Assembly: GCA_016707605.1 (NCBI GenBank)
Contig: JADJHJ010000003.1
Span: forward strand, 1-64,000
Direction: 5' to 3'
DNA from: Candidatus Promineofilum glycogenicum
GTDB taxonomy: Bacteria; Chloroflexota; Anaerolineae; Promineifilales; Promineifilaceae
Length of the DNA stretch: 64,000 nucleotides
Both the position numbers and the translations under genes were made by a program. The notes beneath the pieces are model-generated. The model was not told the DNA's origin and did not search any database. It saw nothing but the letters and a program-made list of their open reading frames with translations. Positions 16,384 to 24,673 of this stretch are shown here, piece by piece (the first letter of the stretch is position 1; each line of letters begins with the position of its first letter).

Positions 16384-17598
16384 TCAAGGCCCATCCAGCG
16401 CGAACGTCTCGATGATCCGGTTGGTCTCCGCCTGCACCTCGTCCGGTATCGTCGCCCCCTGCTCAATTGTCCGGTTGCTGATCAGGCCCAGGCTGAACAG
16501 TAGGTCGCCGCGGGCGATGGGCCTGGTGTCGTTGTAATGCACCGACCACGTCACGCCCTGGTACACCAGCGCCGACGCGCTGATCGGCTCGCCCAAGAAC
16601 ACAACCTCATCCAGCGGCACGAACTCCCCGGCCCGGCCGCCGTACAGTTGCAGCTCGGCCTCCTCGCCCACGCGCGCCACGCCAATGCGCAGGGCGATGC
16701 CCAGTTCGTGGTAGGCCAGCGATAGCCGATGGGGGTTGTCGGCGGTAGGCTCGATGACCGTCCAGCGGCCGTCCGGGTAGCGGAAGGAGAAGCCGTAGGT
16801 TTCGTTGTGGTAGGTGGGGTAGGTGGCCCAGGCGGTCGGGTCGGCCGGCAGGGTAGCGGTCGGGAAGACGGGCGAGGCGACGGCCGGAACGCCGGTATCC
16901 GTTGGCAGGTGTAGCTCGGCCAGCGTCTGCGTCGGCGGGAAGAAGCTCAGTCCAGCCAGCAGGCAGCGCCCGGCGTCGTCGAGCGACTCGTTGGCGTAGA
17001 GCAGCCGGAAGAGCCGCCCGTCCACCCGCAGATAGATGGCCGTATTGGCCACCTCGCCGGGCACGGGCCACAGCATGACCCCCTCGACCCCGGCCACGAC
17101 GACCGGCGCGCGCCGGGTGGGCAGGTCGGCCAGTTGGGCCAGTTGCTCTTCTACTATCGCCTCCAGGTCCTCCGGCGCTCGTTGGTAGAGCCAGTGCGCC
17201 TGGAAGGGCGCGGACTCGCCCGCCCCGGCCAGCGACACGCCGTAGTCGCTGAAAAGGTACTGTGGCTCGTGGACGGTCAGCCCGGCGGGCACGGGGATGG
17301 CGATGCCCAGGACTTCGTTGCGGTAGGTCTCGACCGGGGCGGGGCAGTCGTCGGGCGACAGGACGAGCGGCGTGGCGAGTGGCGAGTGGCGGGTGGCGCG
17401 TACTGTTGCAGGCGTGGTCGTGGGCGCGTCGGTGGCAGTTACCTCCGGCGGGGCGGCGGTGGTTGCGGTTGCCGCTGCGGTGGCGGACGGAGCCGCTGGT
17501 GGCGGGGCGCAGGCGACCAGGGCCAGCAACAGCCCAATCATGGCGGCGAGGCGCGCCGCGCCGGCTATGCTGCCGTTACTCGGCTGGTGAGTCTGCAT
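16384..17598 (-). CDS. Putative lipoprotein, secreted
   Basis: 404-residue lipoprotein of unknown function. The signal peptide ends in the lipobox LLALVAC (Cys about 30), followed by an Ala/Thr/Pro-rich linker (about 35-75). Two similar domains follow, each opening with a Y.NE..G...P motif (YRNEVLGIAIPVP near 88 and YHNETYGFSFRYP near 262), a pattern seen in Chloroflexota surface lipoproteins. The ribosome site is GGAGGAAG. Part of the linker (RATRHSPLATP) is read from a GAGTGGC heptamer run, a member of the repeat families in this window. A second lipoprotein at 46239 has a similar architecture. Confidence 0.8.
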   Translation of the reverse strand: MQTHQPSNGSIAGAARLAAMIGLLLALVACAPPPAAPSATAAATATTAAPPEVTATDAPTTTPATVRATRHSPLATPLVLSPDDCPAPVETYRNEVLGIAIPVPAGLTVHEPQYLFSDYGVSLAGAGESAPFQAHWLYQRAPEDLEAIVEEQLAQLADLPTRRAPVVVAGVEGVMLWPVPGEVANTAIYLRVDGRLFRLLYANESLDDAGRCLLAGLSFFPPTQTLAELHLPTDTGVPAVASPVFPTATLPADPTAWATYPTYHNETYGFSFRYPDGRWTVIEPTADNPHRLSLAYHELGIALRIGVARVGEEAELQLYGGRAGEFVPLDEVVFLGEPISASALVYQGVTWSVHYNDTRPIARGDLLFSLGLISNRTIEQGATIPDEVQAETNRIIETFALDGP

Positions 17599-17690
17599 GG
17601 CTTGCTTCCTCCGGCGTTTTCCTCTACACAGTATAGCCCAGTTGAGGCCCCTGTTTTCGACGGTCGCCGGGCGGGAACTGGGCTATTTGG

Positions 17691-18068
17691 CTAGGCCGGT
17701 ATAAGCCGCAGCGTCGCCGCTCGCACCGCGGGGGAAACCATAGTCTCGATGTAGCCCGCGCCGTAGCGGCGATACTTCGCGCCGTAGGCGGCGTCAATGT
17801 GGGCCTGGGTGTCCGGGTCGTCTACCTCGACCCAGGCAACGTCCTTCTCCACCGCGCCGGCCCAGATGCGACCCTCCGGGCGCGCCAGCGCGGCGCGGAA
17901 CCAGGCGCTGCCGCGCCCGCGATAGGAGCGCACGTACAACGCATCCCCGACGCGCACGACCCAGATGGTCACCAGCTTGCGCCGCGTGCCGTCCGGTCTT
18001 AGCGTGGCGATCTCCAGTTCTTCGGCCGCGCCAATGCGGGTTAACTCGTCGCTTGTCCATTGATTCAT
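17691..18068 (-). CDS. DUF2255 family protein
   Basis: 125-residue protein of the DUF2255 family, small cytosolic proteins with a flavin-reductase-like split-barrel appearance (LVTIWVVRVGDALYVRSYRGRGSAWFRAAL, about 32-61). Function unknown. The start at ATG 18068 is chosen because GGAGGAAAG precedes it; the longer open frame to 18164 is translated palindromic repeat and lacks a ribosome site. It lies downstream of, and in the same direction as, the MerR-reductase-cupin genes, so it may be the last gene of that operon. Confidence 0.8.
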   Translation of the reverse strand: MNQWTSDELTRIGAAEELEIATLRPDGTRRKLVTIWVVRVGDALYVRSYRGRGSAWFRAALARPEGRIWAGAVEKDVAWVEVDDPDTQAHIDAAYGAKYRRYGAGYIETMVSPAVRAATLRLIPA

Positions 18069-18081
18069 GGGTCTTTCCTCC

Positions 18082-18201
18082 GGCGGGTTCAAACCCGCCG
18101 CTGTCACGCGAAACCGGTTGAAACCGGTTGAAGAGCGGTATTTCACTCCGGCAACGCGTTTCAACGCGTTTGGCTTAGCAGCCGACGGATTGATCCGTCG
18201 G
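18082..18201. repeat. Array of four perfect short palindromes
   Basis: GGCGGGTT-CA-AACCCGCC (18082-18099), AACCGGTT-GA-AACCGGTT (18112-18129), AACGCGTT-TC-AACGCGTT (18153-18170) and CCGACGGAT-TG-ATCCGTCGG (18182-18201). All have 8-9 base arms around a 2-base centre but different stem sequences. They lie between the cupin and DUF2255 genes. Confidence 0.9.
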
Positions 18202-18240
18202 TGCGAGACGGTATCCGGGTTTATTTGTCAAAGTGCATCA

Positions 18241-18645
18241 TTAACCCGCTTCACCCAGGTACTGCGCGTCGCTGACCTTCTCCAGCCAGTCGGCCGACTG
18301 GCCGTCGCGCTTTTCGACGATGGAGAGGTGGCTCATGCCCGTCGTCGGTGCGGCGCCGTGCCAGTGCTTCTCGCCGGGTGGAATCCAGACCACGTCACCG
18401 GGGCGAATCTCCTCCACCGGCCCGCCCCAGCGTTGCGCCCGGCCGCAGCCGGCGGTGACGACCAGCGTCTGGCCCAGGGGGTGGGTGTGCCAGGCGGTGC
18501 GCGCCCCCGGCTCGAAGGTGACGGCGGCCACGGACACGCGGGCCGGGTCGGGCGCGTCATTCAGGGGATCGACGCGCACCGCGCCGGTGAAGTAGGCAGC
18601 CGGGCCGTGGCCCGAAGGTTGGGAACCGCAGCGTTTGATGTCCAT
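18241..18645 (-). CDS. Cupin domain protein
   Basis: 134-residue single-domain cupin. The metal site is formed by H53 and H55 (WHTHPLGQT, with Q59 where many cupins have Glu) and H94/H96 in GEKHWHG. Such cupins often accompany aldo/keto reductases and carboxymuconolactone decarboxylase-like genes; the substrate is unknown. ATG 18645 has AAGGAA upstream. It follows the aldo/keto reductase by about 80 bases in the same direction and is probably co-transcribed from the MerR-controlled promoter. Confidence 0.88.
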   Translation of the reverse strand: MDIKRCGSQPSGHGPAAYFTGAVRVDPLNDAPDPARVSVAAVTFEPGARTAWHTHPLGQTLVVTAGCGRAQRWGGPVEEIRPGDVVWIPPGEKHWHGAAPTTGMSHLSIVEKRDGQSADWLEKVSDAQYLGEAG

Positions 18646-18724
18646 TTCGTGTATTCCTTAGTCTATCTGAAGGGGTGGCGGCGGCGGGTTGAAGAAACCG
18701 CCGCCACCACCGGCGAAGCATCGC

Positions 18725-19720
18725 CTAGAGGTAGGTGCGCTGTTCGAGCGCTTCGGGATAGCGCGCGCCCTGCACCTCGATCTGTGACACGGCGCTTTCG
18801 ATGTCGCGCAGATCGTCGGCCGTCAGTTCGATGTCGGCCGCGCCAATGTTCTCTTCGAGTCGCGTCAACTTGGTTGTGCCTGGAATCGGCGCCATCCACG
18901 GCTTCTGGGCCAGCAGCCAGGCGAGGGCGATTTGGGCCGGCGTCGCCCCCTTACTCTCGGCCAAGCCGCGCAGCCAGTCAACGAACACCTGGTTCGCCTG
19001 GCGCGCCTCGGGGGTGAAGCGGGGGATGATGTTGCGGAAGTCGTTGCTGGTGAACTGTGTGTTGGCGTCGATAGCGCCCGTCAGGAACCCCTTGCCCAGC
19101 GGGCTGAAGGGCACGAAGCCGATGCCCAGCTCTTCCAGCGTGGGCAGCACCTCTTCTTCCGGCCGGCGGAACCACAGCGAGTACTCGCTCTGCACAGCGG
19201 CCACCGGCTGGACGGCGTGGGCGCGGCGGATGGTTTGCGCCCCCGCCTCCGACATGCCGAAGTGCTTGACCTTGCCCTCCGCGATCAGTTCTTTCACGGC
19301 CCCGGCCACGTCCTCGATGGGCACGTTGGGGTCGACCCGGTGCTGGTAGAGCAGGTCGATGACCTCCACCCCCAGGCGCTTGAGCGAACCCTCGACGGCC
19401 TGCTTGATGTGCGCCGGCTGGCTGTTGACGGCGCTCAGCCCCGGCCGGCCGTTGGGGTCGCGGCCGAAGCCGAACTTGGTGGCGATGACCACCTGGTCGC
19501 GCACGGGGGCCAGCGCTTCGCCGACCAGCTCTTCGTTGACGAACGGGCCGTAGATTTCGGCCGTGTCGAAGAAGGTCACGCCGCGATCGACGGCGTGGCG
19601 GATCAGAGCGATCATCTCGCCCTTGTCGCCCGGCAGGCCATAGCTCTGGCTCATGCCCATGCAGCCCAGGCCAATGGCCGAGACTTCCAGACCCCCGTTG
19701 CCAAGTATGCGTGTTTCCAT
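18725..19720 (-). CDS. Aldo/keto reductase
   Basis: NADPH-dependent oxidoreductase of the aldo/keto reductase superfamily (AKR13-like), 331 residues with a TIM barrel. The catalytic tetrad is complete: D52, Y57 (DTAEIYG), K82 (ATKFGF) and H127 (LYQHRVD); the C-terminal cofactor loop IPGTTKLTRLEENI is present. ATG 19720 follows AAAGGAG. It sits 24 bases downstream of the MerR regulator in one operon, consistent with a response to reactive carbonyl or similar electrophile stress. Confidence 0.95.
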   Translation of the reverse strand: METRILGNGGLEVSAIGLGCMGMSQSYGLPGDKGEMIALIRHAVDRGVTFFDTAEIYGPFVNEELVGEALAPVRDQVVIATKFGFGRDPNGRPGLSAVNSQPAHIKQAVEGSLKRLGVEVIDLLYQHRVDPNVPIEDVAGAVKELIAEGKVKHFGMSEAGAQTIRRAHAVQPVAAVQSEYSLWFRRPEEEVLPTLEELGIGFVPFSPLGKGFLTGAIDANTQFTSNDFRNIIPRFTPEARQANQVFVDWLRGLAESKGATPAQIALAWLLAQKPWMAPIPGTTKLTRLEENIGAADIELTADDLRDIESAVSQIEVQGARYPEALEQRTYL

Positions 19721-19744
19721 GATTGAACTCCTTTCCTTGCGTGT

Positions 19745-20119
19745 TTAGAGCAGGTCTTGCTCGCGCGTCAGCACGGCGTTTTCGTAGATGGCGATCTTGC
19801 GATCCAGTACGTCCAATGTCTTCTGCATCTCGTTCATGCGGGCTGCCAGCAACTCCCGCTGCTCCTTCAGGATCGCCTTGCGGGCCGGGATGGTGTCATC
19901 GCCCCGTTGCACCAGGGCGATGTACGCGGTCAGTACTTCGATGGGCAGCCCGGCGCTGCGCATGCACTTGATGAATTCGACCCGCCGCACGTCCAGATCG
20001 TTGTAATCGCGGATGCCGCTCTCAGCGCGGTTGACCGGCGGCAACAGCCCGATCCGTTCGTAGTAGCGCAGCGTGTCGGACGACAGGCCATAGCGTTGGC
20101 TGACTTCGGCGATCTTCAT
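19745..20119 (-). CDS. MerR family transcriptional regulator
   Basis: 124-residue regulator with the MerR winged helix (KIAEVSQRYGLSSDTLRYYERIGLLPP, 2-28) followed by a long dimerisation coiled coil (about 75-115). There is one Cys in KCMRSAG (about 52), as in redox/aldehyde sensors of the AdhR/NmlR type, but no metal-binding cysteine pair. It is first in an operon with an aldo/keto reductase and a cupin. Its promoter has the 19-base spacer and a palindrome typical of MerR targets, so it very likely controls itself and the operon. Confidence 0.93.
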   Translation of the reverse strand: MKIAEVSQRYGLSSDTLRYYERIGLLPPVNRAESGIRDYNDLDVRRVEFIKCMRSAGLPIEVLTAYIALVQRGDDTIPARKAILKEQRELLAARMNEMQKTLDVLDRKIAIYENAVLTREQDLL

Positions 20120-20138
20120 CGTGTCACCTCTTGGAGAT

Positions 20139-20169
20139 AGTGTAGCACTTAGAGTTTACTCTAAGTCAA
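20139..20169 (-). promoter_or_regulatory. MerR-type promoter and operator
   Basis: On the minus strand: -35 TTGACT (20169-20164), a 19-base spacer, -10 TACACT (20144-20139). The perfect palindrome ACTTAGAGT-AA-ACTCTAAGT (20166-20147) spans the spacer and part of the -35. An over-long 19-base spacer with a centred dyad is the hallmark of MerR-activated promoters. The regulator start codon is 20 bases downstream. Confidence 0.88.
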
Positions 20170-20279
20170 GGGGCAATTTGAGGCAATTCTTCAAATTGAC
20201 GCCACTCTCATTTTCCGTCATAATCGCCATTAGTCACCCGGCGCGACCGCCCGGCGCGGCCACCTGTGAGGTCTGACTC

Positions 20280-22451
20280 TTGACCGACCCAACGCTGCTG
20301 ACCGACACGCCCGTTGCTCCCGCGGACACCGCTCTCGTCCGCGGCGCCTGCCCCCACGACTGCCCTGACACCTGTGGTACGCTCGTCGAGGTAGTGGACG
20401 GCCGCGCCGTCGGCTTTCGCGGCGACCCCGACCACCCCATCACCGACGGCTGGCTGTGCGGCAAGGTGCGCCCCTATCTGGAGCACGTCTACCACCCCGA
20501 CCGGCTGACGACGCCGCTGCGCCGCGTGGGGCCGAAGGGGGCGGGGCAGTTCGCGCCCATCAGTTGGGACGAGGCTATCGGCGAGATCGGCGACCGCTGG
20601 CGGGGAATCATCGCGGAGTACGGGGCCGAGGCGATCCTGCCCTACAGCTACAGCGGCACGCTGGGGCTGGTGCAGATGGCCGTCAGCAACGGCCGCTTCT
20701 GGAACCGTCTGGGGGCCAGCCAGTTGGAGCGGGCCATCTGCGGCGACGCGGCGCAGTACGCCGTGGAGCGCACGCTGGGGGCGCGTTGGGCCGTGCCCTA
20801 CGCCGACACCGCCCACAGCCAGGCCATCTTCATCTGGGGCCACAACCCGGCCAGCACCGCGCCCCACTTCATGCCCTATCTTAAGGACGCCCAGCGCCGC
20901 GGTTGTGTCGTCGTCGTCATTGACCCCAAACGGACGCGCACGGCGCGCACGGCCGACTGGCACGTCGCCCCGCGGCCGGGAACCGACGGCGCGCTGGCTC
21001 TGGGCCTGGCCCACGTCATCGTTAACGAAGGGTTGCACGACGAAGCCTGGCTGGCGGCCCACACCGTCGGCTGGCCGGAGCTGCGGGCGCGCATCGCCGA
21101 CTTCCCGCCGCAGCGCGTGGCCGCCATCTGCGGCCTGCCGGTCGAGGACGTGGTGCGGCTGGCCCGGCTCTACGCCACCCACACCCCCAGCCTGATCAAG
21201 ATCGCCGACGGGCTGCAACGCAACCCGATGGGCGGCCAGACGACGCGGGCCATCTGCGCCCTGCCGGCCCTCATCGGGCAGTATGGCATGCGCGGCGGCG
21301 GGCTGGCCTATAGCACCAGCGGCTATCTCCAGTGGGACGGCGCGGCGATCAACAAGTGGGCCGAGTGCCCGCCGCCGGGTCGGGTGGTCAATATGAATCG
21401 CCTGGGCGCGGCGCTGCTGGGCGAAGTCAGCGACCCGCCGATCATGAGCCTCTACGTCTTCGCCAGCAATCCGGCGGCCATTGCCCCCAATGCCGGGTTG
21501 GTGGCGCAGGGGCTTATGCGCGACGACCTGTTTACTGTCGTCCACGAGCTTTTCCTGACCGACACGGCCGACTACGCCGACATCGTCCTGCCGGCCACGT
21601 CGAACCTGGAGCAGACCGACCTGCACAAAGCCTACGGCCACACCCTGCTGCGCTACAACCATCCGGCCATCCCGCCGCTGGGCCAGAGCCTGAGCAACTG
21701 GGACGTGATGCGCCGGCTGGCGGCCGAGATGGGTTTCGCTGAGCCGTGGCTGCGGCAGGACGCCGAGGCGGTCATCGACGAGGTGCTGACGGCCACGGCC
21801 GCCCGCTCCCCCTTCCTGCGCGACGTGACCCTGGCCCGGCTGAAGACCGAGGGGCAGGTGGCGCTCCAGATTGGGCCGGAAGCGCCCTTTGCCGATGGTC
21901 GCTTTCCTACTCCCAGCGGCCAAGTGGAGCTATACTCGGCTCGATTGGCGGCCGAAGGGCACGACCCGCTGCCGAACTACAGCGGCGTCTGGGACGACGG
22001 CGAGCCTTTGCCGGAGCGGGAGCCGGAAGGCAACCGCGAGCAACCGTCGCGACGCTGGCGAGCGGTGCAAGGGGATGAGCCGTTGGACTTGATCACCCCC
22101 GCGGCCCACCACTTCGTGACCAGCAGCTTCGGCAACGGCCGGAGCCAGCTCCGGGGCGAAGGGGCGGCGACGGTGGAGATTCACCCGGCCGACGCGGCGG
22201 CGCGCGGCATCGCCCACGGCGACCTGGTCGTCGTCGAGAACGGGCGCGGCGCGGTCACGCTGCGGGCGGTCGTCACCGACGGGGTGCGGCCGGGCGTGGT
22301 GGCCGCGGCCAAGGGGCGCTGGAGCAAGCACGGCGACGGCCGCGGCGCGCCCCGCAACGTCAACTGGACAACTTCCGACGCCCTGGGCGACTTCGCCGGG
22401 CAAAGCACGTTTCATAGCAATCGCGTCTGGCTGCGCAAAGAAAGGGACTAG
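20280..22451 (+). CDS. Molybdopterin-dependent oxidoreductase with 4Fe-4S site
   Basis: 723-residue member of the DMSO-reductase family. It has the N-terminal 4Fe-4S ligands C24, C28, C32 and C60 (ACPHDCPDTC...WLCGK), the molybdopterin domains and the C-terminal dinucleotide-binding barrel (about 600-720). There is no twin-arginine signal, so it is probably cytoplasmic. The substrate is not clear; such stand-alone proteins are often labelled formate dehydrogenase/BisC-like. The start is TTG 20280 with GAGG upstream, the best option as the next ATGs fall inside conserved sequence. It lies between the MerR operon and nuoN. Confidence 0.9.
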   Translation: MTDPTLLTDTPVAPADTALVRGACPHDCPDTCGTLVEVVDGRAVGFRGDPDHPITDGWLCGKVRPYLEHVYHPDRLTTPLRRVGPKGAGQFAPISWDEAIGEIGDRWRGIIAEYGAEAILPYSYSGTLGLVQMAVSNGRFWNRLGASQLERAICGDAAQYAVERTLGARWAVPYADTAHSQAIFIWGHNPASTAPHFMPYLKDAQRRGCVVVVIDPKRTRTARTADWHVAPRPGTDGALALGLAHVIVNEGLHDEAWLAAHTVGWPELRARIADFPPQRVAAICGLPVEDVVRLARLYATHTPSLIKIADGLQRNPMGGQTTRAICALPALIGQYGMRGGGLAYSTSGYLQWDGAAINKWAECPPPGRVVNMNRLGAALLGEVSDPPIMSLYVFASNPAAIAPNAGLVAQGLMRDDLFTVVHELFLTDTADYADIVLPATSNLEQTDLHKAYGHTLLRYNHPAIPPLGQSLSNWDVMRRLAAEMGFAEPWLRQDAEAVIDEVLTATAARSPFLRDVTLARLKTEGQVALQIGPEAPFADGRFPTPSGQVELYSARLAAEGHDPLPNYSGVWDDGEPLPEREPEGNREQPSRRWRAVQGDEPLDLITPAAHHFVTSSFGNGRSQLRGEGAATVEIHPADAAARGIAHGDLVVVENGRGAVTLRAVVTDGVRPGVVAAAKGRWSKHGDGRGAPRNVNWTTSDALGDFAGQSTFHSNRVWLRKERD

Positions 22452-22520
22452 GGATCAGGGATTAGGGATTAGGGAAGAGTGCTCTTCCCTAATCCCTAAT
22501 CCCTAATCCCTAACCCCTAA
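22449..22520. repeat. Heptamer hairpin, GGGATTA family
   Basis: GGGATCA, then GGGATTA units, a centre GGGAAGAGTGCTCTTCCC, then TAATCCC units. It begins on the last base of the oxidoreductase TAG and ends just before the nuoN ribosome site. Confidence 0.9.
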
Positions 22521-22532
22521 GAAGGTGGGGAC

Positions 22533-24608
22533 ATGGACTTTCAAGCGCCTACAATCGACATTCTGGTGCTGCTGCCGTTGCTACTGGTGGCCGGGGCGGG
22601 CATGGTCATCATGCTGCTTGACCTGCTGTGGCATGACGAGCGCGTGACCCGCGCCGCGCCGGTGCTGGCCATGATCGGCCTGTTTGGCGGGCTGATCACG
22701 TCGGCCTTCCTGTGGAACAGCGGCCGGTCGGCCTTTACACCGCCCGGCGGCCACCCGATGCTGCTGGCCGACAACTTCGCCGTGGCCTTCAACGTCATCC
22801 TGGCCATCACCGGCATCCTGACCGTCCTGCTGTCGGTCGACTATCTGCGGCGCACCGGCCACGACCGGCCGGAGTTCTACATCCTCATGCTCCTGTCCCT
22901 CAGCGGCATGATGCTGATGGGCATGGCCAACGACCTCATCCTCATCTTCATGGCCCTGGAACTGCTGTCCATCCCGCTCTACATTATGGCCGGGCTGGCC
23001 TGGCCGCGGGTGGACTCGGAAGAGAGCGCCATGAAGTACTTCGTGCTGGGCGCGTTCTCGTCGGCCATCCTGGTCTACGGCATCGCTCTGGTCTACGGAG
23101 CGACGGGGACGACGGCGCTGCCGGGCATCGTCGCGGCCGTCAGCGCCGCCGGCGGCATGGCCGGCATGTCGCTGCTGCTGGTGGCCGGGGCGGCGCTGAT
23201 TCTGGTCGGCTTCGGCTTCAAGATCGCCGCCGTGCCCTTCCACATGTGGACGCCCGATGTGTATGAAGGCTCGCCCACGGTGGTGACGGCCTTCATGTCC
23301 GTCGGCTCCAAGGTCGGCGGCTTCGCGGCCCTGTTGCGCATCCTCATCGCCGCGCTGCCGGCGCTGGGCGAGACGTGGACGACGGCCATCTCGGTCATGG
23401 CCGCGCTGACGCTCATCGTCGGCAATCTGCTGGCCATCGTGCAGCCCAACATCAAGCGCATGCTCGGCTACAGCAGCATCGCCCACGCCGGCTACATCCT
23501 CATCGCCGTGGCCGCCAGCGCCGCCAACCCCGACGGCATCAGCGCGGCGATCTTCTACCTCTTCGCCTACGCCTTCACCAACCTGGGCGCGTTCGCCGTG
23601 GTCGTGGCCCTGGAGCAGCGCGAGCAGGAAGGGGTGCTGCTCGACGACTACAAGGGGCTGGGCAAGCGCTACCCGTGGATCGCCATCTGCATGGCCTTCT
23701 TCATGCTGTCGCTGACCGGCATCCCGCCGACGGGCGGCTTCGCGGCCAAGTTCTTCGTCTTCCGCACGGCCATCGAGGCCAACCTGCTGTGGCTGACGCT
23801 CATCGGCGTCGTCACCAGCGTCATCTCCGGCTACTACTACCTGCGCGTCGTCTTCCTGATGTACATGTATGACGGCGAGCGGGAGCTGTCGCTGCGCCCG
23901 GCGCTGGTCGCGGCCGTGGTCGTCGCCGCCGTGGCCACGCTGCTGCTGGGCCTGCTGCCCGGCGCGTGGTTCGACCTGGCGCGACAGGCGATTATTCAGT
24001 CCACGCAAGCCCTGGCCGGGGATAGTAACGAGCGACGAGTGACGAGTGACGAGTCTCTAAACTCGTCACTCGTCACTCGTCACTCGTCACTCACCATGTC
24101 CCAGTTGATCGTCTTCGCCCTGCCCACCCCCGACGGCGCCTACGCCATGCGCGAGGCGCTGGACGAACTGCGGCGGCAGGAGATCATCGAGTTGGGCGAC
24201 GCGGCCGTCGTCGAGCGCGGGCCGGACGGCAAGGTGCGGCTGCAACAGGCGACCAACCTCGTCGGCGTGGGCGCGCTGGGCGGGGCGGTGTGGGGGGCGC
24301 TGGTGGGGCTGGTCTTCCTCTCGCCCTGGCTGGGTCTGGCGGTGGGCGCGGCCGCCGGGGCGCTGGCCGGCCGCTTCACCGACATCGGCATTGACGACGA
24401 CTTCATTCGTCAGGTGGGCGAGGCGGTCGGCCCCGGCCAATCGGCTCTCTTTTTGCTCATCGACGGCTGGGACGAGCCGGCGGTGATGGCGCAACTGGCC
24501 GCCTTCGACGCCACCGTTCTGCGCTCCAACCTGCCCGCCGACCAGGAAGCGCGCCTGCGGGCTGCGTTGGATGACGACCCGGCCGGCGATGGCCCGATTC
24601 TCCCATAG
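22533..24608 (+). CDS. nuoN: NADH-quinone oxidoreductase subunit N fused to a DUF1269 domain
   Basis: Residues 1 to about 495 are a complete NuoN: 14 helices, the glutamate-bearing MALELLSIPLYIMAGLAW, the lysine-bearing FGFKIAAVPFHMWTPDVYEGSPT, and a natural end near PGAWFDLARQAIIQSTQALAG. Residues about 496-521 are translated GACGAGT/TCGTCAC repeat. From M522 a DUF1269 protein follows, with a Gly/Ala-rich membrane hairpin (GALGGAVWGALVGLVF), paralogous to the protein at 30877. Either a true fusion made by loss of a stop within the repeat, or two genes with the second starting at ATG 24096, which lacks a ribosome site. ATG 22533 follows AAGGTGGGG. Confidence 0.93.
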   Translation: MDFQAPTIDILVLLPLLLVAGAGMVIMLLDLLWHDERVTRAAPVLAMIGLFGGLITSAFLWNSGRSAFTPPGGHPMLLADNFAVAFNVILAITGILTVLLSVDYLRRTGHDRPEFYILMLLSLSGMMLMGMANDLILIFMALELLSIPLYIMAGLAWPRVDSEESAMKYFVLGAFSSAILVYGIALVYGATGTTALPGIVAAVSAAGGMAGMSLLLVAGAALILVGFGFKIAAVPFHMWTPDVYEGSPTVVTAFMSVGSKVGGFAALLRILIAALPALGETWTTAISVMAALTLIVGNLLAIVQPNIKRMLGYSSIAHAGYILIAVAASAANPDGISAAIFYLFAYAFTNLGAFAVVVALEQREQEGVLLDDYKGLGKRYPWIAICMAFFMLSLTGIPPTGGFAAKFFVFRTAIEANLLWLTLIGVVTSVISGYYYLRVVFLMYMYDGERELSLRPALVAAVVVAAVATLLLGLLPGAWFDLARQAIIQSTQALAGDSNERRVTSDESLNSSLVTRHSSLTMSQLIVFALPTPDGAYAMREALDELRRQEIIELGDAAVVERGPDGKVRLQQATNLVGVGALGGAVWGALVGLVFLSPWLGLAVGAAAGALAGRFTDIGIDDDFIRQVGEAVGPGQSALFLLIDGWDEPAVMAQLAAFDATVLRSNLPADQEARLRAALDDDPAGDGPILP
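24029..24093. repeat. Heptamer hairpin, GACGAGT family, in coding frame
   Basis: Tandem GACGAGT units, a centre CTCTAAACTCG, and TCGTCAC units. It is read in frame as the linker between NuoN and the DUF1269 domain, with no stop in this frame. Confidence 0.88.
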
Positions 24609-24673
24609 TGGCCGGCCGCGCTTCGGCTTGATAGGAACGAAGCCGGGGACGTCAACCGGACGGCCTGATGGCC

